From NCBI RefSeq assembly GCF_039531165.1, contig NZ_BAAAPN010000047.1:62001-126000 (forward strand): 64,000 nucleotides of DNA, read 5' to 3'. The first letter of the stretch is position 1. Each line of letters opens with the position of its first letter. Origin of the DNA: Nostocoides_A vanveenii (GTDB lineage: Bacteria; Actinomycetota; Actinomycetes; Actinomycetales; Dermatophilaceae). The notes beneath the pieces are model-generated. The model saw only the letters and a list, made by a program, of their open reading frames with translations, was not told where the DNA came from and did not search any database. The position numbers were made by a program, and so were the translations under genes. This document shows, piece by piece, positions 1-8,858 of this stretch.

Positions 1-1831
1 TACCCACTGACAAGGCCGGAGGCAAGGCGTTGTCGGGGATCGGCGGGGTGGGCGGGGGCGGGACTGTGGTCGCCGTTGTCGGCGACGGGGTACTACTCGA
101 CGCCGGCCGGCTCGTGGTCGGGGAAGGTCGGGCACTGGTGGTGCTCCGCGACGGGAGCCGAGATGCTTTCTGAGTCGGGGTGCTACTCGGCTGCGACCCG
201 GACGACGTCCCGGTGCTGGTCGGTTGATGCGAGGAAGAGGATGTCGGTGTGCCACTCTCGGCCGCTGCGCTCGTCGTGCTCCCGGCGATGCCGGTCGTCG
301 CTCCCTGACTGGTGCTGATCTGGCCCCCGGCCCGGCTGGGGTTGTCGGGTGCCTTCTTGTGCCCCACGATCACCCAGGCCAAGGGGATCGCCACCGCCAG
401 GCAGGCCGCCACCAGGCCGCCGATGACCCAGCGTTCATGATTGCCCGAACGCTTCGGCGGCGAGGTCGTCACCGACGGCGAGGCGCCCCCAACCGGCGAC
501 CTCAGCACCGTGTTGGCGGTGTAGGTGTCCGGGCCCGACGACCAGCCAGGTGCGAGACCACCCGGCTGGCCGGAAGGCGCCGCGGACCACGATGTCGCCC
601 CACCGGTGGTCGGCCCAGAAGGTATCGGCGACCACGACGTCGCGGGGAGCCCCGACGCTCCCACCGGCCCTGTGGTCCAGGGCGCATTGCCATTCGGCGC
701 GCGCGCCGCAGATACACCGGGCGCCCCGCCGGTGGCACTCGGCGGCACGAACGCCCCGCCGGCGGCTTGCCCGCCGAAGGCCGCTGCGCCGACTCCCTGG
801 CCACTCGACGCTTGGCCACCGGGACCCGACGGGGACAGGCCACCGGCGGTTTCGGTGGCGAGGGGGTAGGGCCGCGACGGCCACGCCGCGCCGGGCTGGT
901 CGTCGTCATTGCTCAGCCACAGGGCTTCCTCGCGCGGCCAGCTGCGCGCCTCGGTGGCCGTGCCCGCGCCAAGCACGACCATATTGCTCACCGGCCGCTG
1001 CAACCGGATTTCCACCGACTGTAGGGCTCGACCGAAGTCAGCGGCGCTGCGGAAGCGCGCCGCCGGATCCTTGGCCATCGACCGGGCCAGAATCTGCTCG
1101 AGCACGGGCGGTACGTCATTGCGCCCGGTCCGCGGGACCGGCGCATTGCCGATCCGCCCGATGAGTGCCATCCGGGAGTTGTCGCCCCGCGGGATTTCGA
1201 ACGGGCTGCGCCCGACCAGCAAGGTCCAGACCGTCGCGCCCAGAGAGTAGACATCGGTGACCGGCGACCCCTTGGCCCGGCCGAGCAGCATCTCCGGCGG
1301 GGACCAGGGGATCGACACGCCGATGTCGCCGTCGTCCGCGGCCGCCGCATTCGCGGCCACCCCGAAGTCCGACAGCCCCGGCTCGTCCCAGGGCGTCGTC
1401 AAGATGTTCGCCGGCTTGACGTCGCGGTGCAGGATGCCCGCTCGGTGGGCACTCTCCAGGGCACCGCTCATCGCGATGCCGATGCGCAGGACCTCATCGA
1501 CGCTCAAGTGCTCGCGGAGGCAGCGCTCCGCCATCGTTGCGTTGGGGCAGAACATCATGCTGATGAAGGGCTGTCCGGCGTCTGTTGTCCCCGTGCCATA
1601 GATCCGCACAACATGCGGATGTTCGAGCTTGGCCATGGTGTGCGCCTCGGTCTCGAAGCGCTGACGCACGTGCGGGTCGGCGAGCGGGTCCCGGATCACC
1701 TTGATGGCAACCTTGCGGTTGAGCCGTGGCTCGTCATAGAGATGGACGTCGCCGTAGCCGCCGGAACTGATGCGTTGGATCGGCGTATACCCCGTGATGG
1801 CCGGTGGGGGAGCGCTGCGCTCGCCTACCAT
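1..1831 (-). CDS. Ser/Thr protein kinase, membrane anchored (C-terminus beyond window)
   Basis: Bacterial Hanks-type kinase; its 3' end runs off the left edge. The translation from ATG at 1831 begins MVGERSAPPPAITGYTPIQ. It carries a glycine loop (SSGGYGDV, first Gly replaced by Ser), VAIK lysine, HRDVKPANIL catalytic loop near residue 137 and a SDFG magnesium loop. The kinase domain ends near residue 270. About 190 residues rich in Gly/Ala/Pro/Ser follow, then a membrane helix near residues 467-490 (WVIGGLVAACLAVAIPLAWV) and a Ser/Thr/Pro-rich outer segment. No PASTA repeat is seen in the part present. An in-frame TGA lies upstream, so ATG 1831 is the only reasonable start. It has no strong SD of its own and overlaps a short leader ORF that does. 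Targets are unknown. Confidence 0.9.
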   Translation of the reverse strand, partial: MVGERSAPPPAITGYTPIQRISSGGYGDVHLYDEPRLNRKVAIKVIRDPLADPHVRQRFETEAHTMAKLEHPHVVRIYGTGTTDAGQPFISMMFCPNATMAERCLREHLSVDEVLRIGIAMSGALESAHRAGILHRDVKPANILTTPWDEPGLSDFGVAANAAAADDGDIGVSIPWSPPEMLLGRAKGSPVTDVYSLGATVWTLLVGRSPFEIPRGDNSRMALIGRIGNAPVPRTGRNDVPPVLEQILARSMAKDPAARFRSAADFGRALQSVEIRLQRPVSNMVVLGAGTATEARSWPREEALWLSNDDDQPGAAWPSRPYPLATETAGGLSPSGPGGQASSGQGVGAAAFGGQAAGGAFVPPSATGGAPGVSAARAPNGNAPWTTGPVGASGLPATSWSPIPSGPTTGGATSWSAAPSGQPGGLAPGWSSGPDTYTANTVLRSPVGGASPSVTTSPPKRSGNHERWVIGGLVAACLAVAIPLAWVIVGHKKAPDNPSRAGGQISTSQGATTGIAGSTTSAAAESGTPTSSSSHQPTSTGTSSGSQPSSTPTQKASRLPSRSTTSARPSPTTSRPASSSTPSPTTATTVPPPPTPPIPDNALPPALSVG

Positions 1832-1878
1832 GTCGTCCCCGTCCGGCGGTCGAGTTCACGCATTCCGCGCCTGCTCAT
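1825..1878 (-). CDS. Putative 17-codon leader ORF overlapping the kinase start
   Basis: An ATG at 1878 is preceded by a perfect AGGAGG (1890-1885) at 6-nt spacing. It opens a 17-codon frame (MSRRGMRELDRRTGTTW) whose TAG overlaps the kinase ATG by 7 nt. The kinase itself lacks a good SD, so translational coupling through this leader is an inference. No homologue is known to me. Confidence 0.4.
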   Translation of the reverse strand: MSRRGMRELDRRTGTTW

Positions 1879-2068
1879 CACGTGCCTCCTGAAGGGACCG
1901 AGCGTGCTGGGCCCGCTCACAATCCTCGCCAGGATCGTGCCGGAGGCCGCCGCGCGGTAGTCCTCGTTTCCAGGGACCTTCGCCGGCCGCAATGTCCAGG
2001 CCGCTACCTGCGGGGCGGAGATTGGGTGCCCGATCCGTCTCGTATACTTGACGACGCGCCCAGCGCCC

Positions 2069-2142
2069 GCCGCTTTAGCTCAGTCGGCCAGAGCGATTCA
2101 CTCGTAATGAATAGGTCGTCGGTTCGATTCCGACAAGCGGCT
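2069..2142 (+). tRNA. tRNA-Thr (anticodon CGT)
   Basis: A 74-nt cloverleaf. The acceptor arm GCCGCTT pairs with AAGCGGC (2135-2141), with discriminator T. The D-arm has TAGCTCAG, the anticodon stem ATTCA/TGAAT encloses loop CTCGTAA (anticodon CGT), and the T-loop is GGTTCGATTCC. CCA is not encoded. A strong hairpin terminator follows 5 nt downstream. Confidence 0.95.
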
Positions 2143-2146
2143 CAGC

Positions 2147-2178
2147 AACGCCCCCGACCCACGCAGGTCGGGGGCGTT
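2147..2178 (+). terminator. Rho-independent-type hairpin after tRNA-Thr
   Basis: A perfect 13-bp stem (AACGCCCCCGACC / GGTCGGGGGCGTT) with a 6-nt loop, directly after the tRNA. There is no U-tract, as is common in actinobacteria. Confidence 0.75.
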
Positions 2179-2221
2179 CCTGCATCCCAGCCCGTATGCC
2201 GTGCGCCCGCCCCGCGGGAAA

Positions 2222-2261
2222 AGCGCGCCTTTGGTTCCCCTCCCGCCGCAAAAGGCGCGCT
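2222..2261. repeat. Inverted repeat upstream of the peptide transporter operon
   Basis: The arms AGCGCGCCTTT (2222-2232) and AAAGGCGCGCT (2251-2261) are perfect 11-bp inverted copies separated by 18 nt. They lie about 200 bp before the substrate-binding protein gene in a 281-bp region with no gene. Either an operator or an RNA hairpin is possible; nothing else is clear in the gap. Confidence 0.45.
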
Positions 2262-2459
2262 CGCGGGGTATCCCTTCGGTAACAAAGCCCGCGGCGTCGC
2301 GCGACCGCGGCAAGTCGGTCACTAGGGTGCGATGAGCGTTCAGTGCGGAACGCCCTCGTCGCGACGGCTCGTCCGCCGCCGGCTCGTCCGCACCGAAGGC
2401 CCTGACAAGACCGCCACGGCAACCGCCGCCAGGGCGGCATACGACCGAAGAGGTAGCCC

Positions 2460-4172
2460 ATGAAACTTTCGCGGAAGACGGCCACGCCCGTCGTCCTCGC
2501 CAGTGTCGTCGCGCTCGGACTGGCTGGCTGTGCCAAGTCTGACCGGGAGACCGGCAGCACCGGCACGAGCGGTTCGACTGGCTCGAGCGCCACCTCCGGG
2601 GGCGGGGGCGGTGCGGCCAGCGACACCTTCACCTTCGGCGCCGCCGGCGCGCCCGAGGTCTTCGACCCCTTCTACGCCAGCGACGGTGAGACCTTCCGGG
2701 TGACCCGGCAGATGATGCAGGGTCTGCTCGGCATCAAGGACGGCACCGCCGACCCCGAGCCCGAGCTTGCCGAGAGCTGGGAGCCCTCGGCCGACGGACT
2801 CTCCTGGACCTTCAAGCTGCGCCAGGGCGTGAAGTTCACCGACGGCGAGACCTTCAATGCCGAGGCCGTCTGCTACAACTTCGAGCGCATGTTCACCCAG
2901 AACGAGGTCGCGGCCGCCGGCCCGGCCGAGTACTGGGCCTACACCATGGGCGGCTTCAAGGGCGGCAAGGACGACTCGCTCTATAAGTCGTGCGAGGTCA
3001 AGGACGACGCCACCGTCGTGCTCAACCTGACCCGTGTGACCTCCGACTTCCCCGTCCTGCTGACCCTGGACTCCTTCTCCATGCAGAGCCCCAAGGCACT
3101 CAAGGACGGCGACGCCAACAATGTGGCCAAGGAAGGCGAAGGCTTCAAGTACCCCGCCTACGCGATGGCCCCTGTCGGCACCGGCCCCTACAAGCTGGAC
3201 AAGTACGACCAGGCCAACAAGACCATCACCCTGGTCCGCAATGACGACTATTGGGGCGACAAGGCCAAGACCGCCAAGCTGATCTTCAAGATCATCCCCG
3301 ACGAGTCGACCCGTCGCCAGGAGCTCGAGGCCGGCTCGATCAATGCCTACGACCTGCCGAACCCGGTGGACTGGAAGGCGCTGGAGGACGGGGGCAACCA
3401 GGTGCTCGTGCGCCCGGCCTTCAACATCCTCTACATGGGCTTCAACCCCGACAAGAACCCCAAGCTGAAGGACCTGCGCGTCCGCAAGGCGATCTACATG
3501 GCGCTCAACCGTGAGCAGATGGTTCAGAGCCAGCTGCCCGAAGGCGCCACCGTCGCAACGCAGTTCATGCCTGACACGGTTGCCGGCTACAACAAGGACC
3601 TGCAGCCGGTCAAGTACGACCCCGAGGGTGCCAAGGCCCTGTTGAAGGAAGCCGGCGCCGAGGGGATGACTCTGCAGTTCGCCTATCCCTCCGAGGTCAG
3701 CCGGCCCTATATGCCGGACCCGCAGAAGATCCACGAGGCCCTGGCCGCCAACCTCGCCGACATCGGCATCAAGGTCGAGGCCGTCACCAAGCCGTGGAAC
3801 GGCGGCTACCTCGACGGGGTCGACAACGGGCAGTTCGACGCGTGGCTGCTGGGCTGGACCGGTGACTACAACTCGGCGAACAACTTCATCGGGACCTTCT
3901 TCTCCTCCGACACCAACGACTTCCACACCTACGCCAACGACTGGGGTAAGACCCTGACGAGCGAGCTGCGGAAGGCGGACGGCGTCGTCGACGAGGCGGA
4001 GCGCACCACGACCTACGAAGCGCTGAACAAGAAGATCATGGAGGAGTACCTCCCCGGTCTGCCGATCAGCCACAGCCCGCCGGCCCTCGTCGTCGGCAAG
4101 GGCGTCTCCGGTGTCACGGCCAGCCCGTTGACCGCGGAGATGTTTGACCAGGTCGTCGTCACCAAGAGCTGA
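2460..4172 (+). CDS. Oligopeptide/dipeptide ABC transporter, substrate-binding lipoprotein (SBP_bac_5)
   Basis: Extracellular receptor of an Opp/Dpp-type importer, 570 aa. It has a lipoprotein signal: positive N-terminus, hydrophobic core and lipobox LAGC with Cys24, then a Gly/Ser/Thr-rich linker to about residue 60. The body matches the SBP_bac_5 fold, with PEPELAESWEPSADGLSWTF and LRQGVKFTDGETF near the start and a late WLLGWTGDYNSANNF segment. The ATG has an AGAGG SD 8 nt upstream. It is the first gene of a five-gene importer operon and is separated from the permeases by a hairpin, the usual arrangement for making more binding protein than permease. The peptide specificity cannot be read from sequence. 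Confidence 0.93.
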   Translation: MKLSRKTATPVVLASVVALGLAGCAKSDRETGSTGTSGSTGSSATSGGGGGAASDTFTFGAAGAPEVFDPFYASDGETFRVTRQMMQGLLGIKDGTADPEPELAESWEPSADGLSWTFKLRQGVKFTDGETFNAEAVCYNFERMFTQNEVAAAGPAEYWAYTMGGFKGGKDDSLYKSCEVKDDATVVLNLTRVTSDFPVLLTLDSFSMQSPKALKDGDANNVAKEGEGFKYPAYAMAPVGTGPYKLDKYDQANKTITLVRNDDYWGDKAKTAKLIFKIIPDESTRRQELEAGSINAYDLPNPVDWKALEDGGNQVLVRPAFNILYMGFNPDKNPKLKDLRVRKAIYMALNREQMVQSQLPEGATVATQFMPDTVAGYNKDLQPVKYDPEGAKALLKEAGAEGMTLQFAYPSEVSRPYMPDPQKIHEALAANLADIGIKVEAVTKPWNGGYLDGVDNGQFDAWLLGWTGDYNSANNFIGTFFSSDTNDFHTYANDWGKTLTSELRKADGVVDEAERTTTYEALNKKIMEEYLPGLPISHSPPALVVGKGVSGVTASPLTAEMFDQVVVTKS

Positions 4173-4203
4173 CGCTGAAGGGCACTGACCCGCAACACGA
4201 ACG

Positions 4204-4234
4204 CCGCCCCAGCACCCCAGCGGTGCTGGGGCGG
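4204..4234 (+). terminator. Intra-operon hairpin (attenuator) between binding protein and permease
   Basis: A perfect 13-bp stem CCGCCCCAGCACC / GGTGCTGGGGCGG with a 5-nt loop, 31 nt after the binding-protein stop and 38 nt before the permease start. It probably acts as a partial terminator or as an mRNA 3'-end stabiliser that favours the first gene. Confidence 0.7.
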
Positions 4235-4272
4235 CTAACGTTTCGCCCACGAGAAGAAGGGAGGGTGAGAAG

Positions 4273-5283
4273 GTGCTGCGCTTCATCATCCGTCGCCTGG
4301 GCCAAATGGTCGGCGTCGTTTTCGTCTTGTCGCTCCTCCTCTTCCTATGGCTGCGTTCGCTGCCCGGTGGCACCGTGTCGGCGATTCTGGGTGACCGTGC
4401 CACGCCCGAGTCTCGTGCTCGCCTGGAGGCAGCACTCGGCCTTAATGATCCGCTCTATGTGCAGTATTGGCGCTTCCTCAAACGCGCCGCGACGGGCAAC
4501 TTCGGCGCCTCCAACGGCGTCCAGCCCGGCAAGGACGCCCTCGGCGTCTTCCTGACTCGCTTCCCGGCCACCGTCGAACTGTCGACCTTCGCGATCATCG
4601 TCGCGGTGGCTGCCGGCATCCCGCTCGGCTACCTCGCCGCCCGCCGGCGCGCGAGCCTGTTCGACAACGCCAGCGTCATCGTCTCGCTGATCGGTGTCGC
4701 GGTCCCGGTCTTCTTCCTCGCCTTCCTCCTGAAGTACTTCTTCGCCGTCAAACTCGGCTGGCTCCCGGTCTCCGGCCGCCAGAGTGCCGGACTGGACGCG
4801 ACCCGCGTCACCGGCTTCTTCGTCCTGGACGGCCTCATCACCCGCGAGTGGGACGCGGCCTGGGACGCCTTCAAACATCTGATCCTGCCCGGCCTGGCGC
4901 TGGCGACCATCCCCTTCGCGGTGATCTTCCGTATCGCCCGAGCCTCGGTCCTCGAAGTGCTCGACGAGGACTTCGTGCGCACGGCCGAGTCCAAGGGCCT
5001 GACCAACCGCGTCATCCGCGGCCGCCACGTCCTGCGCAATGCCATGCTCCCGGTCGTCACGACGGTCGGCTTGCAGGTCGGCGGCCTGCTCGCCGGGGCG
5101 ATCCTGACCGAGACGGTCTTCTCCTTCGGCGGCATCGGCGAGGCGCTCGCGATCAGTTTCGAGAAGAAGGACTACGCGGTGCTCCAAGTCCTGATCCTCG
5201 CCTCGGCGGCGATCTTCGTCCTGGTCAACCTTCTGGTCGACATCCTCTACGCCGTCATCGACCCCCGCGTCCGGACGAGGTGA
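4273..5283 (+). CDS. Peptide ABC transporter permease (DppB/OppB family)
   Basis: Inner-membrane permease, 336 aa, starting at GTG 4273 behind a GGGAGGG SD. The N-terminal helix (LRFIIRRLGQMVGVVFVLS) is typical of DppB/OppB. A large extracytoplasmic segment follows, then five further helices. The EAA loop that contacts the ATPases is VLEVLDEDFVRTAESKGL. It pairs with the next gene to form the channel. Confidence 0.93.
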   Translation: MLRFIIRRLGQMVGVVFVLSLLLFLWLRSLPGGTVSAILGDRATPESRARLEAALGLNDPLYVQYWRFLKRAATGNFGASNGVQPGKDALGVFLTRFPATVELSTFAIIVAVAAGIPLGYLAARRRASLFDNASVIVSLIGVAVPVFFLAFLLKYFFAVKLGWLPVSGRQSAGLDATRVTGFFVLDGLITREWDAAWDAFKHLILPGLALATIPFAVIFRIARASVLEVLDEDFVRTAESKGLTNRVIRGRHVLRNAMLPVVTTVGLQVGGLLAGAILTETVFSFGGIGEALAISFEKKDYAVLQVLILASAAIFVLVNLLVDILYAVIDPRVRTR

Positions 5284-5288
5284 GCCGT

Positions 5289-6323
5289 ATGCCCGAGAAG
5301 GACACCACGCAGCGACCGCAGACCGGCACTGCCGACGACGCCGTGGCCCGCACGTCCCGGCACGCCTTCGGTGCCCGGCGCAAGGAGCGGATCGACGACC
5401 TTGCCGCCACGGCAGGGCGCGTCGACGAGGCCGGGGCCGTGGACGAGGGACCCGGTGTCTCGCTGATCGCCAGCGCCTGGCGCCGGCTACGCCGCGACCG
5501 GGTGTTCCTGGTCGGCCTCGCCATCACCATCGTCTTCGTCCTGGTCGCGGTCTTCGCCCAATGGCTGGCCCCGCACGACCCGATCAAGGCCTACCTGATC
5601 GACAAGGTCCGCCGGCAGTCCAACCCGGTGCCCGGCCCGGAGCCCGGCTTCCCGCTCGGCGCCGACGACCGCGGCCGCGACCTGCTCTCGCGGTTGATCG
5701 TCGGCAGCCAGCAGACGCTGATCGTCGCCGTCTTCGTCACCATCATCTCGGTCATCGGGGGACTGGTGCTCGGCACGCTCGCCGGTGCCATCGGCGGCTG
5801 GGTCGACTCGACCGTCATGCGCGCGGTCGACGTCATGCTCTCGATGCCCTCGTTGCTGCTGGCCTTCTCGATCGCGGTGTTGGCGAGCAAGCCGAGTCAA
5901 TGGACGGTCATCATCGCCATCGCGGTGACCTATATTCCCGTCTTCGCCCGGCTCTTGCGCGGGACCATGCTCGCCCAACGCCACAGCGACCACGTCCTCG
6001 CCGCTCGCGCGCTCGGCGTCAAGCGGGGCGCCATCGTCTTCCGGCATATGCTGCCCAATGCGCTCGGGCCGGTCATCGTCCAGGCCACACTGGTGCTCGC
6101 CACGGCGGTCATCGACGCGGCCGCCTTGTCCTTCCTCGGGATGGGCAATCCCGACCAGCGCCAGCCTGAATGGGGACAGATGCTCGGTGTCGCGCAGGAA
6201 TACCTCAGCTCCTACCCCCACCTCGCGTTCTACCCAGCGGCCTGCATCATCATCGTCGCCTTCGGCTTCACGCTGATGGGTGAGTCGCTGCGCGAGGCCC
6301 TCGACCCCAAGACGCGGCGGTGA
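5289..6323 (+). CDS. Peptide ABC transporter permease (DppC/OppC family)
   Basis: Second permease subunit, 344 aa. ATG 5289 is chosen because AGGTGA lies 5 nt upstream; an in-frame GTG at 5280 that overlaps the previous stop has no SD. A hydrophilic N-terminus of about 70 residues precedes the first helix. The DppC signatures are FPLGADDRGRDLLSRLIVG and the EAA loop HSDHVLAARALGVKRG. It ends 4 nt before the first ATPase gene. Confidence 0.92.
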   Translation: MPEKDTTQRPQTGTADDAVARTSRHAFGARRKERIDDLAATAGRVDEAGAVDEGPGVSLIASAWRRLRRDRVFLVGLAITIVFVLVAVFAQWLAPHDPIKAYLIDKVRRQSNPVPGPEPGFPLGADDRGRDLLSRLIVGSQQTLIVAVFVTIISVIGGLVLGTLAGAIGGWVDSTVMRAVDVMLSMPSLLLAFSIAVLASKPSQWTVIIAIAVTYIPVFARLLRGTMLAQRHSDHVLAARALGVKRGAIVFRHMLPNALGPVIVQATLVLATAVIDAAALSFLGMGNPDQRQPEWGQMLGVAQEYLSSYPHLAFYPAACIIIVAFGFTLMGESLREALDPKTRR

Positions 6324-6327
6324 CGAC

Positions 6328-7359
6328 GTGGCCACGTTGACCACGGCAAGCGCCTCGACCCCGACGCCGGGGGCGCAGGAGCCCCTGCTCGACGTCCGGG
6401 ACCTCTCGGTCGTCTTCTCGCGGCAGGGCGAGAAGCCCTTCACCGCGGTCGACGGCGTCAGCTTCTCGGTCCGCCCCGGTCAGACCGTCGGCCTGGTCGG
6501 CGAGTCGGGCAGCGGCAAGTCGGTCACCTCGCTGGCGATCATGGGGCTGCTGCCCGAGCGCGGCAACCGCGTCTCCGGCAACGCCGTCTTCGCCGGCACT
6601 GACCTGCTCGCCCTTCCCAAGGGCGCCATGCGCGAGCGGCGGGGCCGCGACCTCGGCATGATCTTCCAGGACCCCCTCTCCTCGCTGAACCCGGTCGTCC
6701 CGATCGGCATCCAGGTCACCGAGGTCCTCGAACGCCACAAGGGGATGTCGCGTAAGGCGGCCATGCCGCACGCCCGGGAAATGCTGGAGAAGGTCGGCAT
6801 CCCCGACCCCACCCGGCGCCTGAAGGAATACCCGCACCAGCTGTCCGGCGGCATGCGCCAGCGCGCACTGATCGCGATGGCGCTCGCCTGCGAACCCCGC
6901 CTGCTCATCGCTGACGAGCCCACCACCGCCCTCGACGTCACCATCCAGGCGCAGATCCTCCAGCTGCTGAAGGAACTCGTCCGCGACAGCGGCACCGCGC
7001 TGATCATGATCACCCACGACCTCGGCGTGGTCGCCGGCCTGTGTGACGAGGTCAACGTGATGTATAGCGGCCGGATCGTCGAGCGCGGCCCGCGCCACGA
7101 ACTCTTCGCCGCTCCGCGGCATCCCTACACCCACGGGCTGCTCGGCTCCATCCCGCGACTGGACGGCGCCCGGGGCGAGCCGCTGCACCCCATACCGGGA
7201 TCGGTGACCGACAACCTGCCGTGGGCGCACGGGTGCGCCTTCGCCCCCCGGTGCAGCCAGCCGCTGCCGGTGTGCCGGGAGCAGACCCCCGAGTTCGAGG
7301 ACGACGGCCGCACGGCGCTGCGCTGCCACAACCCCGTGGAGGTGCCCCGTGGCCACTGA
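6328..7359 (+). CDS. Peptide ABC transporter ATPase (DppD/OppD family)
   Basis: Cytoplasmic ATPase, 343 aa. It has Walker A GESGSGKS, signature LSGGMRQRALIA, Walker B LLIADEPTTALD and switch His in MITHDLGVV. The C-terminal oligopeptide-transporter extension has the Cys-rich CAFAPRCSQPLPVC segment that can hold an Fe-S cluster in this family. GTG 6328 avoids the 44-nt overlap that an upstream in-frame start would cause; its SD is weak, suggesting coupling to the permease. The 3' end overlaps the next ATPase by 11 nt. Confidence 0.9.
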   Translation: MATLTTASASTPTPGAQEPLLDVRDLSVVFSRQGEKPFTAVDGVSFSVRPGQTVGLVGESGSGKSVTSLAIMGLLPERGNRVSGNAVFAGTDLLALPKGAMRERRGRDLGMIFQDPLSSLNPVVPIGIQVTEVLERHKGMSRKAAMPHAREMLEKVGIPDPTRRLKEYPHQLSGGMRQRALIAMALACEPRLLIADEPTTALDVTIQAQILQLLKELVRDSGTALIMITHDLGVVAGLCDEVNVMYSGRIVERGPRHELFAAPRHPYTHGLLGSIPRLDGARGEPLHPIPGSVTDNLPWAHGCAFAPRCSQPLPVCREQTPEFEDDGRTALRCHNPVEVPRGH

Positions 7360-8533
7360 AACCGAGTCCCGTCCGGCCGGCTCGCCCGCCGATGGCGATG
7401 ACGTCCTGCTGCGCGTCGAGGGCGTCAAGGTGCACTTCCCGATCAAGCGGGGCGTGATCTTCGACAAGACCGTCGGCTATGTGTATGCCGTGGACGGCGT
7501 CGATCTGGCCATCCGCCGCGGCGAGACCTATGGCTTGGTGGGGGAGTCCGGCTGCGGCAAGTCCACCCTGGGCCGGGCGATTCTCAAGCTGGAACCCCCG
7601 ACCGCAGGAAGCGTGCATTTCGACGGCGTCGACGTCGCCTCACTGCAGGGCGAGGAGTTGCGCCGCAAGCGCCGCGAGATGCAGATGGTCTTCCAGGACC
7701 CGCTCTCCAGCCTCGACCCGCGACAGTCTGTGGAGTCCCTCCTGCTGGAGGGCATGAAGGCGCACGGTCTGGCCAAGGACCAGGCGGCAGCGACCCGGCG
7801 CCTGCGTGAACTGCTCACGGCCGTCGGCCTGCCGGCCAAGTCGCTGAGCAAATACCCCCATGAGTTCTCCGGCGGGCAGCGCCAGCGCATCGGCATCGCC
7901 CGGGCATTGTCCGTGGACCCCAAGTTGATCGTCGCCGACGAGCCGGTCTCGGCTCTCGATGTCTCGGTGCAAGCCCAGGTCATCAACCTGCTCGAGGAGT
8001 TGCAGGACAATTTCGGCCTGACCTATCTCGTCGTCGCCCACGACCTGGCCGTGGTCAAGCACATCAGCGACCGGGTCGGCGTGATGTATCTCGGTGCCCT
8101 GGTCGAGGAGGCCGGTGCCGATGACCTGTATGCCGCACCCCTGCACCCCTACACGCGCGCCTTGATGTCGGCCGTCCCGGTCCCCGACCCGGTGATCGAG
8201 GATCGCCGCGAACGCATCCTGCTGACCGGTGACCTGCCCAGCCCGGCCAACCCGCCCAGCGGGTGCCGCTTCCATACGCGCTGTCCGTGGCGTCAGCCCA
8301 CCCGGTGCGACACCGATCGACCCGAGTTGCGCACGGTGCAAATCGAGGGCATTCCGGCCACGCACCGAGTGGCCTGTCACTATGTCGAGGACATCGCTTC
8401 CGGCGCGATCGCGGCGCACCGGGTCAGCGCGAAGGCCGTCGATCCCACGCTGGTCCAATCCGATCCGAGCCTGGACGGCTCCCTGATCGGTCCGTCGTCG
8501 ATCGGTGAGGCCACCAGCGCCGACCCGCTGTAG
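7349..8533 (+). CDS. Peptide ABC transporter ATPase (DppF/OppF family)
   Basis: Second ATPase of the importer, 394 aa, from GTG 7349 with GGAGG upstream. Motifs are Walker A GESGCGKST, signature FSGGQRQRIGIA, Walker B LIVADEPVSALD and VAHDLAVV. The Cys-containing C-terminal domain reads CRFHTRCPWRQPTRC. A tail of about 50 residues beyond the usual DppF end is Ser/Asp-rich and of unknown role. It is the last gene of the importer; the pterin dehydratase gene follows after 10 nt. Confidence 0.92.
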   Translation: MATETESRPAGSPADGDDVLLRVEGVKVHFPIKRGVIFDKTVGYVYAVDGVDLAIRRGETYGLVGESGCGKSTLGRAILKLEPPTAGSVHFDGVDVASLQGEELRRKRREMQMVFQDPLSSLDPRQSVESLLLEGMKAHGLAKDQAAATRRLRELLTAVGLPAKSLSKYPHEFSGGQRQRIGIARALSVDPKLIVADEPVSALDVSVQAQVINLLEELQDNFGLTYLVVAHDLAVVKHISDRVGVMYLGALVEEAGADDLYAAPLHPYTRALMSAVPVPDPVIEDRRERILLTGDLPSPANPPSGCRFHTRCPWRQPTRCDTDRPELRTVQIEGIPATHRVACHYVEDIASGAIAAHRVSAKAVDPTLVQSDPSLDGSLIGPSSIGEATSADPL

Positions 8534-8543
8534 CGTGGGCAGC

Positions 8544-8858
8544 GTGTCCCGACTGCTGACCGACGACGAGATCACGCGCCAACTGCTCGACCTGCCCGGC
8601 TGGGCCCGCTCCGGCGACGAGATCCGCTGCGCGTATGCCGCACCCACCTTCCCCGCAGCCATCGCCCTGGTCGACGAGGTCGCGCTCGAGGCTGAGGACA
8701 TGAATCACCACCCCGACATCGACATCCGCTGGCGCACGACGACGTGGGTGCTGAGCACGCACGACGCGGGCGGCCTGACTCAACTCGACATCGAACTCGC
8801 CCACCGGATCGCGTTGCACGCCGACGCGCTCGGCGCGCAGCCTGCCGATCAGGCATGA
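8544..8858 (+). CDS. 4a-hydroxytetrahydrobiopterin dehydratase (PCD/DCoH family)
   Basis: Small cytosolic enzyme, 104 aa, that dehydrates 4a-carbinolamine pterins in the recycling of tetrahydrobiopterin-type cofactors. The family motif NHHPDIDIRW with its active-site histidines is present, and the length is normal. GTG 8544 gives VSRLLTDDEI, the usual family N-terminus. Its role here is unclear, as no aromatic amino acid hydroxylase is in view. The stop overlaps the next ATG. Confidence 0.88.
   Translation: MSRLLTDDEITRQLLDLPGWARSGDEIRCAYAAPTFPAAIALVDEVALEAEDMNHHPDIDIRWRTTTWVLSTHDAGGLTQLDIELAHRIALHADALGAQPADQA

Noticed and set aside
2098..2322. 74-codon minus-strand frame ending SESNRRPIHYE
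   Set aside because: Its end is the antisense of tRNA-Thr; such translations are common false ORFs.
2340..4403. 687-codon open frame on the minus strand
   Set aside because: It lies opposite the peptide-binding lipoprotein gene, which has a signal peptide, SD and family motifs. It is a GC-driven shadow frame.
4467..5288. Extended N-terminus for the DppC-like permease
   Set aside because: The extension is an alternate frame of the preceding permease gene; the SD and family start favour 5289.
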